A stretch of DNA of 7,978 bases. Origin: Thermodesulfobacteriota bacterium (GTDB lineage: Bacteria; Desulfobacterota; Desulfocorpusculales; Desulfocorpusculum). The notes beneath the pieces were generated by a model. It was not told the origin of the DNA, made no database searches, and worked only from the letters and a program-made list of their open reading frames with translations. The DNA is taken from contig JAPWUY010000068.1 in the NCBI GenBank assembly GCA_028275295.1, positions 1 to 7,978 on the forward strand, in the 5' to 3' direction. Shown piece after piece: positions 1-7,736 of the stretch. The translations under genes were made by a program, and so were the position numbers. Positions within the stretch are counted from its first letter, which is position 1; every line of letters starts with the position of its first letter.

Positions 1-1262
<1,262 letters not shown>

Positions 1263-1285
1263 TGGGCTGGGGAGCCGAGAAATGG

Positions 1286-1305
1286 GGGAGAGGGCATCCC
1301 TTCCC
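1286..1305 (+). terminator. Possible weak hairpin after purA
   Basis: An inverted repeat begins 24 nt after the purA stop. GGGA-G-AGGG pairs with CCCTTCCC across a CAT loop, giving 8 GC-rich base pairs with one bulged G. A second, 4-bp hairpin (GGCT-GGGG-AGCC) lies just upstream at 1265-1276. Neither is followed by a T run, so this is not a typical intrinsic terminator. It could weaken read-through or protect the purA 3' end. It sits directly before the -35 box of the next promoter, which suits a transcript boundary. Confidence 0.3.
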
Positions 1306-1311
1306 AATGCT

Positions 1312-1340
1312 TTGACAAGGAGATCAGTGGCCCTTAAAAT
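1312..1340 (+). promoter_or_regulatory. Sigma-70 type promoter for pdaD-speB
   Basis: A perfect -35 hexamer TTGACA (1312-1317) is separated by exactly 17 nt from TAAAAT (1335-1340), a 5-of-6 match to the -10 consensus, followed by an AT-rich stretch. Transcription would start near 1347, leaving a leader of about 50 nt before the pdaD ATG at 1400. It lies in the only gap between purA and pdaD, which supports pdaD-speB being transcribed separately from purA. No operator-like repeat was seen around it. Confidence 0.7.
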
Positions 1341-1399
1341 TTTTTGAATTTGAAGGATCGGGCACGACTAATACCGAGGGGGAAGGGGTTGGTTTCGAG

Positions 1400-1957
1400 A
1401 TGCAGGGTCTGAGCTTTGTCCCTAGCAAGATCTTTCTCACCAAGGGCGTGGGAAAACACAAGGAGAAGCTTGCCAGTTTCGAGGCAGCTCTGAGAGACGC
1501 CAAGATAGCCCCGTTCAATCTAGTGAAAGTCTCCAGCATCTTTCCACCGCGATGCAAGCTGGTATCCCTCAAAGAGGGACTCTCCTACCTGAAGCCGGGA
1601 CAGGTGGTCTTCTGTGTGCTGAGCGAGAACGCCACCGACGAACCTCACAGGCTCATAGCTGCGTCCGTGGGGTTGGCAATTCCCAAGGATCCGGATCAAT
1701 ACGGTTACCTCTCTGAGCACAAGAGCTTCGGCCAGACGGGAAAGGTGGCTGGAGAATATGCGGAGGATCTGGCCGCCTATATGTTGGCCACGACCCTGGG
1801 TGTTGATTTCGATCCAGAGGCGAGCTGGGATGAAAAGAGGGCGATCTGGAAAATAAATGGCAAGATAGTCCGCTCCCTGAACATAACTCAGACGGCAATC
1901 GGTGATAAAAACGGCCTCTGGACCACGGTAGTGGCTGGCGCAATCTATGTCCCTTGA
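1400..1957 (+). CDS. pdaD: Pyruvoyl-dependent arginine decarboxylase
   Basis: Decarboxylates arginine to agmatine using a covalently bound pyruvoyl group instead of pyridoxal phosphate. In this family the proenzyme cuts itself between two serines, and the second serine becomes the pyruvoyl cap of the alpha chain. The cleavage motif is plain: [11 protein letters not shown], with Ser45-Ser46 at bases 1532-1537. Processing would give a beta chain of about 45 residues and an alpha chain of about 140. The C-terminal half has the conserved [15 protein letters not shown] stretch. The length, 185 residues, is close to the archaeal enzymes (about 165). The ATG at 1400 has a G/A-rich tract about 11 nt upstream, and no earlier in-frame start codon was seen back to about 1350. 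There is no signal peptide or membrane segment. speB lies 64 nt downstream on the same strand and uses the agmatine produced, which backs arginine over another substrate. Confidence 0.95.
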   Translation: MQGLSFVPSKIFLTKGVGKHKEKLASFEAALRDAKIAPFNLVKVSSIFPPRCKLVSLKEGLSYLKPGQVVFCVLSENATDEPHRLIAASVGLAIPKDPDQYGYLSEHKSFGQTGKVAGEYAEDLAAYMLATTLGVDFDPEASWDEKRAIWKINGKIVRSLNITQTAIGDKNGLWTTVVAGAIYVP

Positions 1958-2007
1958 AGATCTTTGATGATGGGTCCTGCGGGCGGAAGAAGTTCTTCGG
2001 GAAAGCC

Positions 2008-2012
2008 AGGAG
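2008..2012 (+). promoter_or_regulatory. Ribosome binding site supporting the speB TTG start
   Basis: AGGAG lies 9 nt upstream of TTG at 2022, within the longer purine run AGGAGAGGAGAGG. There is no in-frame ATG near the conserved N-terminus: the ATG triplets at 2053 and 2059 are out of frame. The site therefore decides in favour of the TTG start. Confidence 0.6.
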
Positions 2013-2021
2013 AGGAGAGGA

Positions 2022-2897
2022 TTGGGGTCTGAGAGGTTCGGGGACCTTCCCGATGAATATGTCTCATACGAGAAATCCAAGGCTGCCATCTTACCAATCC
2101 CCTTTGAGCTGACGACGACCTTTCTCAAGGGAACAGAGAGAGGCCCTGGGGAGCTCATAAAGGCATCGAGGGCCTTGGAATTTTTCGATGAGGAGCTGGG
2201 GTGCGAACCCTACAGGGTTGGGATCCACACCCTGGAACCTTTGCCCGTAGAAGGTTGCTCCCAGGATGAGGCCTTCGACCGAATAGAAGCAGCAGCGAGA
2301 AAGGTACTCCTGGATGGGAAGTTCCTGGTTTCCCTGGGAGGAGAACATTCCATAACAGTTCCCCTCGTGAGAGCTGCCCTGGCAGTGGAGCCAGACCTCG
2401 TGGTGGTTCAGCTAGATGCTCACGCTGACCTGAGGGCCGAGTACCAGGGGAGCCCTTACAACCACGCCTGTGTCATGAGGAGGGTGAGGGAACTCTGCCC
2501 AGCTGTGCAAATAGGAATCAGGGCTATGGATCTGTCGGAGATGGCACTTGTGAGAAGAGAGGGCTGGTTCATGGTGCTGGATATGGAAAGGAGGAACGAC
2601 CCCAGCTGGGTGGAGAGGGCGATGGAGAGGATAAACGGTCCTGTGTACCTCACTGTGGACTTGGATGTATGCGATCCAGCCATGATGCCAGCTGTCGGGA
2701 CTCCTGAGCCCGGTGGCTTCGGGTGGTACGAGCTCCTCGAGTTCTTGAAGGTCCTTTTTCAGAGAAAAAGGGTGCTCGCTTCCGACCTAGTTGAGCTCTG
2801 TCCGAGACCTGGCCTGGAGCACTCTGTATTCATAGCCTCCAAGCTCCTCTACAAGATCATCGCATACCGTTTTTGGGCTGACGGTCATTGGGCTTGA
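2022..2897 (+). CDS. speB: Agmatinase (ureohydrolase family)
   Basis: Hydrolyses agmatine to putrescine and urea with a two-Mn centre, in the cytosol. All ureohydrolase metal-ligand motifs are present: GGEHS (His109), DAHAD (Asp132, His134, Asp136) and DLDVCDP (Asp213, Asp215), followed by the PAVGTPEPGG loop and a late Glu in LVELCP. The length of 291 residues is normal for agmatinase-type members. The substrate loop after the DAHAD motif reads YNHAC, as in archaeal-type agmatinases, where enteric SpeB has SHGT. Agmatine as substrate is therefore inferred mainly from this subgroup and from the arginine decarboxylase gene immediately upstream. The start is TTG with AGGAG 9 nt before it. The final 41 nt overlap the convergent response-regulator gene, so the last residues (about YRFWADGHWA) share DNA with that gene. 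Formiminoglutamase or guanidinobutyrase are alternatives the sequence alone does not exclude. Confidence 0.93.
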   Translation: MGSERFGDLPDEYVSYEKSKAAILPIPFELTTTFLKGTERGPGELIKASRALEFFDEELGCEPYRVGIHTLEPLPVEGCSQDEAFDRIEAAARKVLLDGKFLVSLGGEHSITVPLVRAALAVEPDLVVVQLDAHADLRAEYQGSPYNHACVMRRVRELCPAVQIGIRAMDLSEMALVRREGWFMVLDMERRNDPSWVERAMERINGPVYLTVDLDVCDPAMMPAVGTPEPGGFGWYELLEFLKVLFQRKRVLASDLVELCPRPGLEHSVFIASKLLYKIIAYRFWADGHWA

Positions 2898-4287
2898 GCC
2901 CATAACGCTTTATCTTGGCATAGAGAGTCGAACGGTCTATTCCCAGGACCTTGGCGGTTCTCTGAATGTTCCAATCGTTCTCTTCCAGTGTATTGAGAAT
3001 ATGGGCTCTCTCCACCTCCTGAAGGGTCATCTGGGATTGGTGGACCGAAGCGGCTCGTAGATGGGGCTGGCGCTTTAGCAAATGGGGCGGGAGATCCCCA
3101 GGGAGGATTATGCCTCCCTTGTTTATTATCACTGCCCTCTCTATCACATTCTCGAGCTCCCTGACATTTCCAGGCCAATCGTACTCCATCAAAGCCTCGA
3201 GGGCCTCCTCGCTTATGCCCTCGACCCTCTTACCCGATTCCATGTTGAACCTGTCTATGAAGTGGTCCACCAGAAGGGGGATGTCTTCCTTGCGTTCCCT
3301 GAGGGGGGGGACGTGGATGGAAATGACATTGAGTCGATAGTAGAGATCCTCCCTGAAGCTCCCCTCCCTCACTGCCTTCTCAAGGTCTCTGTTGGTCGCT
3401 GCTATTATCCTCACATCCACCCTTATGGGTTGCTCCCCTCCGACCCTGTGAAATTCCTTTTCCTGTAAGACCCTCAGGAGGCTCAACTGCAATTTGGGAC
3501 TTATCTCCCCTATCTCGTCCAAGAAGAGGGATCCACCATCTGCCAGTTCGAATTTGCCCCGTTTGAGGAATTTGGCATCAGTGAAGGCTCCTTTCTCGTG
3601 TCCGAAAAGCTCGCTTTCCAGCAAGCTTTCCACCAGCGCTGCGCACGATACTGAGACGAAGGGATGATGAGCCCTGTTGCTACTGTAATGGATTGCCCTT
3701 GCTATGAGCTCCTTTCCCGTGCCGCTTTCCCCCTGAATGAGCACCGTGGAGCGGGTATCGGCAATGGTGGAGATGAGATCGAAAATCCTCTCCATCTTGT
3801 GGCTCTTGCTCACGATACCGTGGCGATCGTAGCGCTTTTCCAGTTGAAGCTTGAGGTATATGTTCTCCCTTCTCACCCTGAGATCTTCCATGATGTGGCG
3901 AAGAGTGAGGGATAGCTCTTCGGGGTTAAACGGCTTGGTGATGTAGTCCGTCGCTCCTTGTTTCATGGCCTTTATCGCCGTATCCACGCTTCCATACGCC
4001 GTGATTATGAGCACAGGTGTATTGGGCTGGTACTTCTTGCTCAGCTTCAATATCTCCAGACCATCCATGTCAGGAAGCCTCAGATCCAGAAGCACCGCAT
4101 CGTAAACCCTCTGCCTCAGTGCCTCAACGGCTTCCGCACCTGTGGCCTTCGCCTCAACCTCGAAGCCTTCCTCCTGAAGCCAAGCCGTGAGGGATTCCCT
4201 CATTATGTCCTCGTCGTCCACGACAAGAACCATTGCTCCTCGAACCATCCCCCTGTACCCCGTATGCCTAGCTAAGACTCGCCTCAC
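2857..4287 (-). CDS. NtrC-family sigma-54 response regulator with GAFTDA loop
   Basis: Phosphorylation-controlled activator of sigma-54 RNA polymerase. Domains in order (numbered from the GTG at 4287): receiver about 19-140 with acidic pair Asp24/Asp25, phosphoacceptor Asp68 in VLLDLRLPDMDG, Thr96 and Lys118; AAA+ domain about 158-395 with Walker A GESGTGKE (186-193), Walker B SLFLDE (Asp257, Glu258) and WPGNVREL with Arg376; Fis-type helix-turn-helix about 421-465 ending ERAHI...LGIDRSTLYAKIKRYGL. The sigma-54 contact motif is GAFTDA (233-238), not GAFTGA. The kinase gene is directly upstream: its TGA overlaps the GTG here by 4 nt, suggesting coupled translation. The receiver fold begins near residue 20, so ATG at 4248 (M14) or 4233 (M19, reading MVLVVDDE) could be the true start. 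It resembles AtoC/ZraR/HydG-type regulators, but the target genes are not evident. Its 3' end overlaps speB by 41 nt. Confidence 0.95.
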   Translation of the reverse strand: MRRVLARHTGYRGMVRGAMVLVVDDEDIMRESLTAWLQEEGFEVEAKATGAEAVEALRQRVYDAVLLDLRLPDMDGLEILKLSKKYQPNTPVLIITAYGSVDTAIKAMKQGATDYITKPFNPEELSLTLRHIMEDLRVRRENIYLKLQLEKRYDRHGIVSKSHKMERIFDLISTIADTRSTVLIQGESGTGKELIARAIHYSSNRAHHPFVSVSCAALVESLLESELFGHEKGAFTDAKFLKRGKFELADGGSLFLDEIGEISPKLQLSLLRVLQEKEFHRVGGEQPIRVDVRIIAATNRDLEKAVREGSFREDLYYRLNVISIHVPPLRERKEDIPLLVDHFIDRFNMESGKRVEGISEEALEALMEYDWPGNVRELENVIERAVIINKGGIILPGDLPPHLLKRQPHLRAASVHQSQMTLQEVERAHILNTLEENDWNIQRTAKVLGIDRSTLYAKIKRYGLKPNDRQPKNGMR

Positions 4288-5807
4288 CTTTCAGGGTGAG
4301 CGACATTCAGCTGCACCGTGACCTTTGTGCCCTTCCCAACCTGGCTATCTATGCTGATGTCAGCATTGTGTTTCTCCAGTATCCCGTAAACCACAGCCAG
4401 GCCCATGCCCGTGCCCCTGGGCTTGGTGGTGAAGAAAGGGTCGAAGACCCTGTAAATGTTTTTCTCGGAGATGCCCTCGCCTGTATCCTGGATCTCCACC
4501 AGCACGCTCTTGGACTCCCTGTGGAACGTGGTCTGGATCTTGAGGACCCTTTCCTCGGACTTCATGGCCTCGATCGCGTTCACGATCACATTGAGAAAGA
4601 CCTGCTTCAATTGTCCGAAATCCCCCAGCACAAAGGGCACATCGCCATAGTTTTTCTCCACCACGACGTCGTTCATGATGAGCTTGTAATTGAGGAGAAA
4701 GAGGGTCTCATCCAACACCCGGTGGATGTCTATGGGCCGCAGATCTGGTTCCGAGCTCCTCGCAAAGTCGAGCAAATTCTTGACTATCTGGCCGCACCTC
4801 TCGGCCTCCCTTTCCATGGTGAGCAAGTACTGTCTGGTGCTCTCGAGCTGTCCCCCCTCCAGCCTTCCGCTTTCGATCCTTCTACGGATGAGCTTCAGGT
4901 AAGTGAGGATTCCAGCCAAGGGATTGCTGATCTCGTGAGCTACACTTGCAGCTAGCTGGCCCATGGAAGCGAACTTCTCCGACCTTATCATCTGGGCCTG
5001 GGCCCTTCTGATCTCCTCGTTCTGACGCTCGAGCTCCATCTTGCTCAGTTCCAGTTCCTTGGTTTTGGCCTCCAGTTGCTCGTGGTACCTCGTCAGGTCC
5101 TCGCTCATCTGTTCCAAGGCCCTAGCCAAGAGGCCGAGCTCCCCCCTCGAGGAGATGGCGACCTTCCTGGGGAATCTTCCCTGACCTATCTGCCTCACGG
5201 ACTCAGTGAGCACGTGGATGGGTCTTATGGTGGTCCAATACACGATCATGGCAACGGACATGGCGCAAGCCATGGACACCAAAACTATCCTCAAGACTAT
5301 TGAGAGCACGTTCTCCACGCTCTCATCCACAACTCCCAGGTCAACCCCAACATGGATGCTTCCCGCAATTTCCGATGAAAAAGGAACCGAGACATCGACA
5401 ATCCTCTCTCCCTCTGCCTGGGAGACCGCAGTGGCGAAGGCCTCCAGGGCAACGCCTTTTGGACCAGCTGCTATCACCTCACCCCTTTCCCCCAGAACCG
5501 TTATGTATGCTATGCCGTGAATCTTTCCAAATTCCTCGAGGAGATGGTTGAGAATTGCGGGATCCCTGTAGAGGGTTCCTGCCTTGAGGCTCCTAGCTAA
5601 TCCCTCTGCTATGCTCCGACCCCTCAGCTTGAGGTCCTCTCTCAATGAATCCAGATACTTGGTCCTGATTATGGCACCGGTTATGGTCCCGAAGACAATC
5701 AGGCTCAAAAGCACAAGGGCCCCGATCTCGTGCGCTATGCCGAACCTAAATGGCCATGAAAAGGCTCTGGTCCTCAGCCTATCCGCCTTGAGCATTCTCG
5801 TGGTCAA
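4284..5807 (-). CDS. Membrane sensor histidine kinase, partner of the NtrC-type regulator
   Basis: Senses a signal at the membrane or periplasm and phosphorylates the downstream regulator. Order of parts: short basic N-terminus; membrane helix about 26-48; extracytoplasmic region about 49-165; second helix about 167-191; HAMP about 192-243 (starts TIRPIHVLTESV); charged coiled coil about 235-280; dimerisation/phosphoacceptor domain with His291 in SVAHEISNPLAGI; ATPase domain with N-box NVIVNAIEAM, G1 DTGEGI, F-box FDPFFTT and G2 GTGMGLAVV. All catalytic boxes look intact. The sensor region is about 115 residues and could be a small PAS/Cache-like fold (inference); it has no CXXCH heme motif and no cysteine. 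The kinase class is that of NtrB/AtoS/ZraS. The start is uncertain: TTG at 5807, or ATG at 5795 (M5), with no strong ribosome site for either. The stop overlaps the regulator start by 4 nt, so the two form an operon. No autoregulatory sigma-54 site was recognised upstream. Confidence 0.95.
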   Translation of the reverse strand: MTTRMLKADRLRTRAFSWPFRFGIAHEIGALVLLSLIVFGTITGAIIRTKYLDSLREDLKLRGRSIAEGLARSLKAGTLYRDPAILNHLLEEFGKIHGIAYITVLGERGEVIAAGPKGVALEAFATAVSQAEGERIVDVSVPFSSEIAGSIHVGVDLGVVDESVENVLSIVLRIVLVSMACAMSVAMIVYWTTIRPIHVLTESVRQIGQGRFPRKVAISSRGELGLLARALEQMSEDLTRYHEQLEAKTKELELSKMELERQNEEIRRAQAQMIRSEKFASMGQLAASVAHEISNPLAGILTYLKLIRRRIESGRLEGGQLESTRQYLLTMEREAERCGQIVKNLLDFARSSEPDLRPIDIHRVLDETLFLLNYKLIMNDVVVEKNYGDVPFVLGDFGQLKQVFLNVIVNAIEAMKSEERVLKIQTTFHRESKSVLVEIQDTGEGISEKNIYRVFDPFFTTKPRGTGMGLAVVYGILEKHNADISIDSQVGKGTKVTVQLNVAHPER

Positions 5808-6033
5808 TGGCCCTAGTACCCCTCTGTGGCAGGATGAACCCCGAAAAGGGATTCGCTATTTTCTCATTATCATACCCCAAATGAAGACCACCCAACAATT
5901 TTTCTCTTTCCACAATCCCCCCAGACTGGGGACCTCCTGGAGCTGGATCCAGAGTTGTCATCCCCCGACTCATCCCCCCAGTAGCTCAAAGAGCTCCTCC
6001 TCAAAGCCTTGGGATCGACTTCCCTCGACTGGC
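5808..6033. other. Gap between murJ and the kinase gene
   Basis: This 226-nt stretch separates murJ from the kinase gene (both - strand). It holds a candidate promoter (5866-5898), a 9-bp direct repeat (5958-5966 and 5970-5978), a perfect 10-bp palindrome CTGGATCCAG (5943-5952), short inverted repeats CCCCA-GAC-TGGGG (5919-5931 on the + strand) and AGCTC-AAA-GAGCT (5983-5995), and the end of a possible 39-residue ORF. No hairpin followed by a T run was found for murJ. Its length and repeat content suit a promoter region for the two-component operon. Confidence 0.6.
5866..5898 (-). promoter_or_regulatory. Candidate promoter for the kinase-regulator operon
   Basis: Read on the - strand, TTGTTG (5893-5898) is followed after 18 nt by TATGAT (5869-5874), part of the run TATGATAAT. 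The -10 box is good (5 of 6) and the -35 box is weak (3 of 6). A transcript from here would have a leader of roughly 55-60 nt before the TTG at 5807. The kinase gene could also be reached by read-through from murJ. Confidence 0.4.
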
Positions 6034-6089
6034 TCAAATCTCCCAGCCCTTTTTAGTTGGGGTAGAATTTCTCTCCTCTTCCGCAACAC
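5970..6089 (-). CDS. Possible small ORF (39 aa) overlapping the murJ 3' end
   Basis: A frame different from murJ runs from GTG at 6089 to TGA at 5970, crossing the murJ stop at 6034. The product would have a very basic first third (VLRKRREILPQLKRAGR) and an acidic, leucine-rich end (GFEEELFELLGG), which looks more protein-like than random reading of this gap. No convincing ribosome site precedes the GTG, and I do not recognise the family. It could be a translationally coupled microprotein, a remnant of a longer gene, or chance. Listed at low confidence. Confidence 0.2.
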   Translation of the reverse strand: MLRKRREILPQLKRAGRFEPVEGSRSQGFEEELFELLGG

Positions 6090-7674
6090 CCTTTCTTTTC
6101 GCCCTATCGAGTCTTCTCACAGAGTCCAGGAAAACCCTCAGGTCATCCACCTTGAGAAGGCCCAAGATGGCCACGTATATGGAGGCCCCACTCAACACGA
6201 GAGCGAGGAGCCCTGTGGCTTTTAGAAGGAATGGGATCCCGTCTTTCCAGCCCAAAAGACCAGGTCCAAAAAAACATATGGCCCCCATCACACATGAGGC
6301 CACAAGGATCTTCTCAAAATTCTTGAAGAGATCCCTCCAGGGAATCATCCCCAGCTTGCTTTTGATCCTGGCGAGGAGGATCGCGAGTTGGAAGGCTGCT
6401 GATCCCGAAAGGGCCAGGGCCAATCCAGCGTGGGAGAGGGGATCCATGAGGACCATGGCCAATAGCACATTGATCACCAGGGAGGATGTGGCAGCGACCA
6501 TAGGGGTCTTGGTGTCCTGGAGGGCATAGAAAAAGGGGCCTATCACCCTTAGCTGGGCCACAAACCACAAGCCCACAGAATAACACAGCAGGGCCTGGGC
6601 GCTCAGTCTTGTCGCTTGAGGATCGAATTGTCCCCTCTGGAATACCACCTCCATGAGCTGTTCCCTGAGCACTATGAGCCCCACCGTGGCTGGGACCATT
6701 ATCAGGGACACTTGTCTGAAAGCGAAGCTCAATGTTGCCTGGAGGTTTTTCATGTCCTTTCTGGCTGCATGAGCTGACATGGCGGGAAGGGCCACGGTTC
6801 CCACGGAAACCGCGAAAACCCCCAAGGGAAACTCCATGAGGCGATCCGCGTAGAAGAGATAGCTCAAGCTTCCCGATGGGAGCAAGGAGGCCAATATGGT
6901 TATCACCAACATATTGACCTGATATACGGTGGAGCCGAAAAGGGATGGCACGAGGAGCCTTCCCACCTTCTTCAAGTGGGGGTCTTTCAGGTCCAGACAA
7001 ATCTTGGGCCTGAAGCCCCTCCTCCAAAGGGGAAGGGCTTGAATCGCTATCTGGGCTATCCCACCGAGCAAAACCCCCCATGCTATGCCCAGAACCGGCT
7101 TGTCCATGGTGAGCCCCGCGATGATCCCTGAGCATATCATCGCCACGTTCAATAGCACCGGAGCGAAAGCCGGGGCGGCGAAATGGCCCTGGGCGTTCAA
7201 CATTCCCATTGCCATGGCTGCCACTGAGATGAGGAGGATGTAAGGGAACATCCACCTGGCCAAGGTGACCGTGAGGGAAAACTTCTCCTGATCCCCTAAC
7301 CACCCTGGAGTCATGACCGCGACGATCTGCGGGGCCAGAAGGACCCCAGCTCCACTTACGGCCACAAGCAGGGGAACGAGGATACTGAGAACATTGGACC
7401 CGAGACGGAATGCCTCCTTTGGGCCCCGAGTGACATTGAGCTCCGTGAACACGGGGACAAAGGCGGTGCTGAGAGATCCTTCGGCAAATATCCTCCTCAA
7501 GAAGTTGGGAAGCCTGAATGCCGCGAAAAAGGCGTCCGCCTGGACAGATGTGCCTATGATCCACGCCAAAACCACATCCCTCATGAGACCAGTAACCCTG
7601 CTGCTCAAGGTCGCAGCGCCGACGACCATCACTGATCTGGTCATCCCAGTCTTGGCTTCGGGTGTGTTGGTCAT
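6034..7674 (-). CDS. murJ: Lipid II flippase MurJ (MviN family)
   Basis: Inner-membrane flippase that moves the lipid-linked peptidoglycan precursor across the membrane for cell-wall synthesis. At 546 residues it is somewhat longer than E. coli MurJ (about 511), and it is hydrophobic throughout with about 14 expected membrane helices (family knowledge). The hallmark N-terminal region is intact: SSRVTGLMRD (Arg26, Arg32, Asp33), ADAFFAAFRLPN (Asp47) and FLRRIFAEGS (Arg60, Arg61), plus YADRLMEFP with Arg278. These match the positions of functional Arg/Asp residues in the E. coli central cavity. The C-terminus carries a charged cytoplasmic tail (RRLDRAKRKG onward). The ATG at 7674 has AAGGAG 11 nt upstream (7686-7691 on the + strand); M11 lacks such a site. 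rpsT is divergent 62 nt away, an adjacency also known from Pseudomonas. Downstream on the same strand comes the kinase gene after 226 nt. Confidence 0.97.
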   Translation of the reverse strand: MTNTPEAKTGMTRSVMVVGAATLSSRVTGLMRDVVLAWIIGTSVQADAFFAAFRLPNFLRRIFAEGSLSTAFVPVFTELNVTRGPKEAFRLGSNVLSILVPLLVAVSGAGVLLAPQIVAVMTPGWLGDQEKFSLTVTLARWMFPYILLISVAAMAMGMLNAQGHFAAPAFAPVLLNVAMICSGIIAGLTMDKPVLGIAWGVLLGGIAQIAIQALPLWRRGFRPKICLDLKDPHLKKVGRLLVPSLFGSTVYQVNMLVITILASLLPSGSLSYLFYADRLMEFPLGVFAVSVGTVALPAMSAHAARKDMKNLQATLSFAFRQVSLIMVPATVGLIVLREQLMEVVFQRGQFDPQATRLSAQALLCYSVGLWFVAQLRVIGPFFYALQDTKTPMVAATSSLVINVLLAMVLMDPLSHAGLALALSGSAAFQLAILLARIKSKLGMIPWRDLFKNFEKILVASCVMGAICFFGPGLLGWKDGIPFLLKATGLLALVLSGASIYVAILGLLKVDDLRVFLDSVRRLDRAKRKGVAEEERNSTPTKKGWEI

Positions 7675-7702
7675 TGACAGAGAGGCTCCTTTTTGCTAAA
7701 AA
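7674..7702 (+). promoter_or_regulatory. Promoter for rpsT, overlapping the murJ start codon
   Basis: A perfect -35 TTGACA (7674-7679) is followed after 17 nt by TAAAAA (7697-7702, 4 of 6). Transcription would begin near 7709, leaving about 28 nt before the rpsT GTG. The first base of the -35 box is also the last base of the murJ start codon read on the other strand. The proposed murJ ribosome site (7686-7691) lies in the spacer. Confidence 0.55.
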
Positions 7703-7723
7703 ATCATAGTGAGCGATTATCGT

Positions 7724-7731
7724 GGAGGAGG
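7724..7731 (+). promoter_or_regulatory. Strong ribosome binding site of rpsT
   Basis: GGAGGAGG ends 5 nt before the GTG at 7737. It fixes this GTG as the start of S20, which continues with the expected ANH residues. Confidence 0.8.
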
Positions 7732-7736
7732 ATAAA

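Noticed and set aside
1263..1399. Sigma-54 (-24/-12) promoter or riboswitch ahead of pdaD
   Set aside because: No TGGCAC...TTGC pair was found here or in the other gaps, and the roughly 50-nt leader is too short and unstructured to support a riboswitch call.
1986..1998. Inverted repeat GAAGAA-G-TTCTTC between pdaD and speB
   Set aside because: Six AT-rich pairs around a single base cannot form a stable hairpin, and no T run follows. Probably chance.
1520..2158. 212-codon antisense frame over pdaD and the start of speB
   Set aside because: Antisense to two well-identified enzymes. Composition is Ser/Arg-rich and shows no family motif.
4296..4955. 219-codon + strand frame opposite the kinase gene
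   Set aside because: Mirrors the kinase catalytic region; no motifs of its own and rich in His/Leu as expected for a complementary frame.
5779..5973. 64-codon - strand frame in the murJ-kinase gap, beginning in an ATGA overlap with the 39-residue ORF
   Set aside because: Gly-rich, no recognisable motif, overlaps the kinase start and contains the candidate promoter. Its ATGA overlap is curious but weak evidence.
5584..6225. 213-codon + strand frame across the murJ-kinase gap
   Set aside because: Antisense to the ends of two solid genes, low-complexity Ser/Pro composition, no motif.
6314..7564. 416-codon open frame on the - strand inside murJ
   Set aside because: It shares the strand with murJ in another frame, is rich in Gly/Pro/His/Arg/Ser without any domain motif, and murJ is unmistakable. 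A shadow frame.
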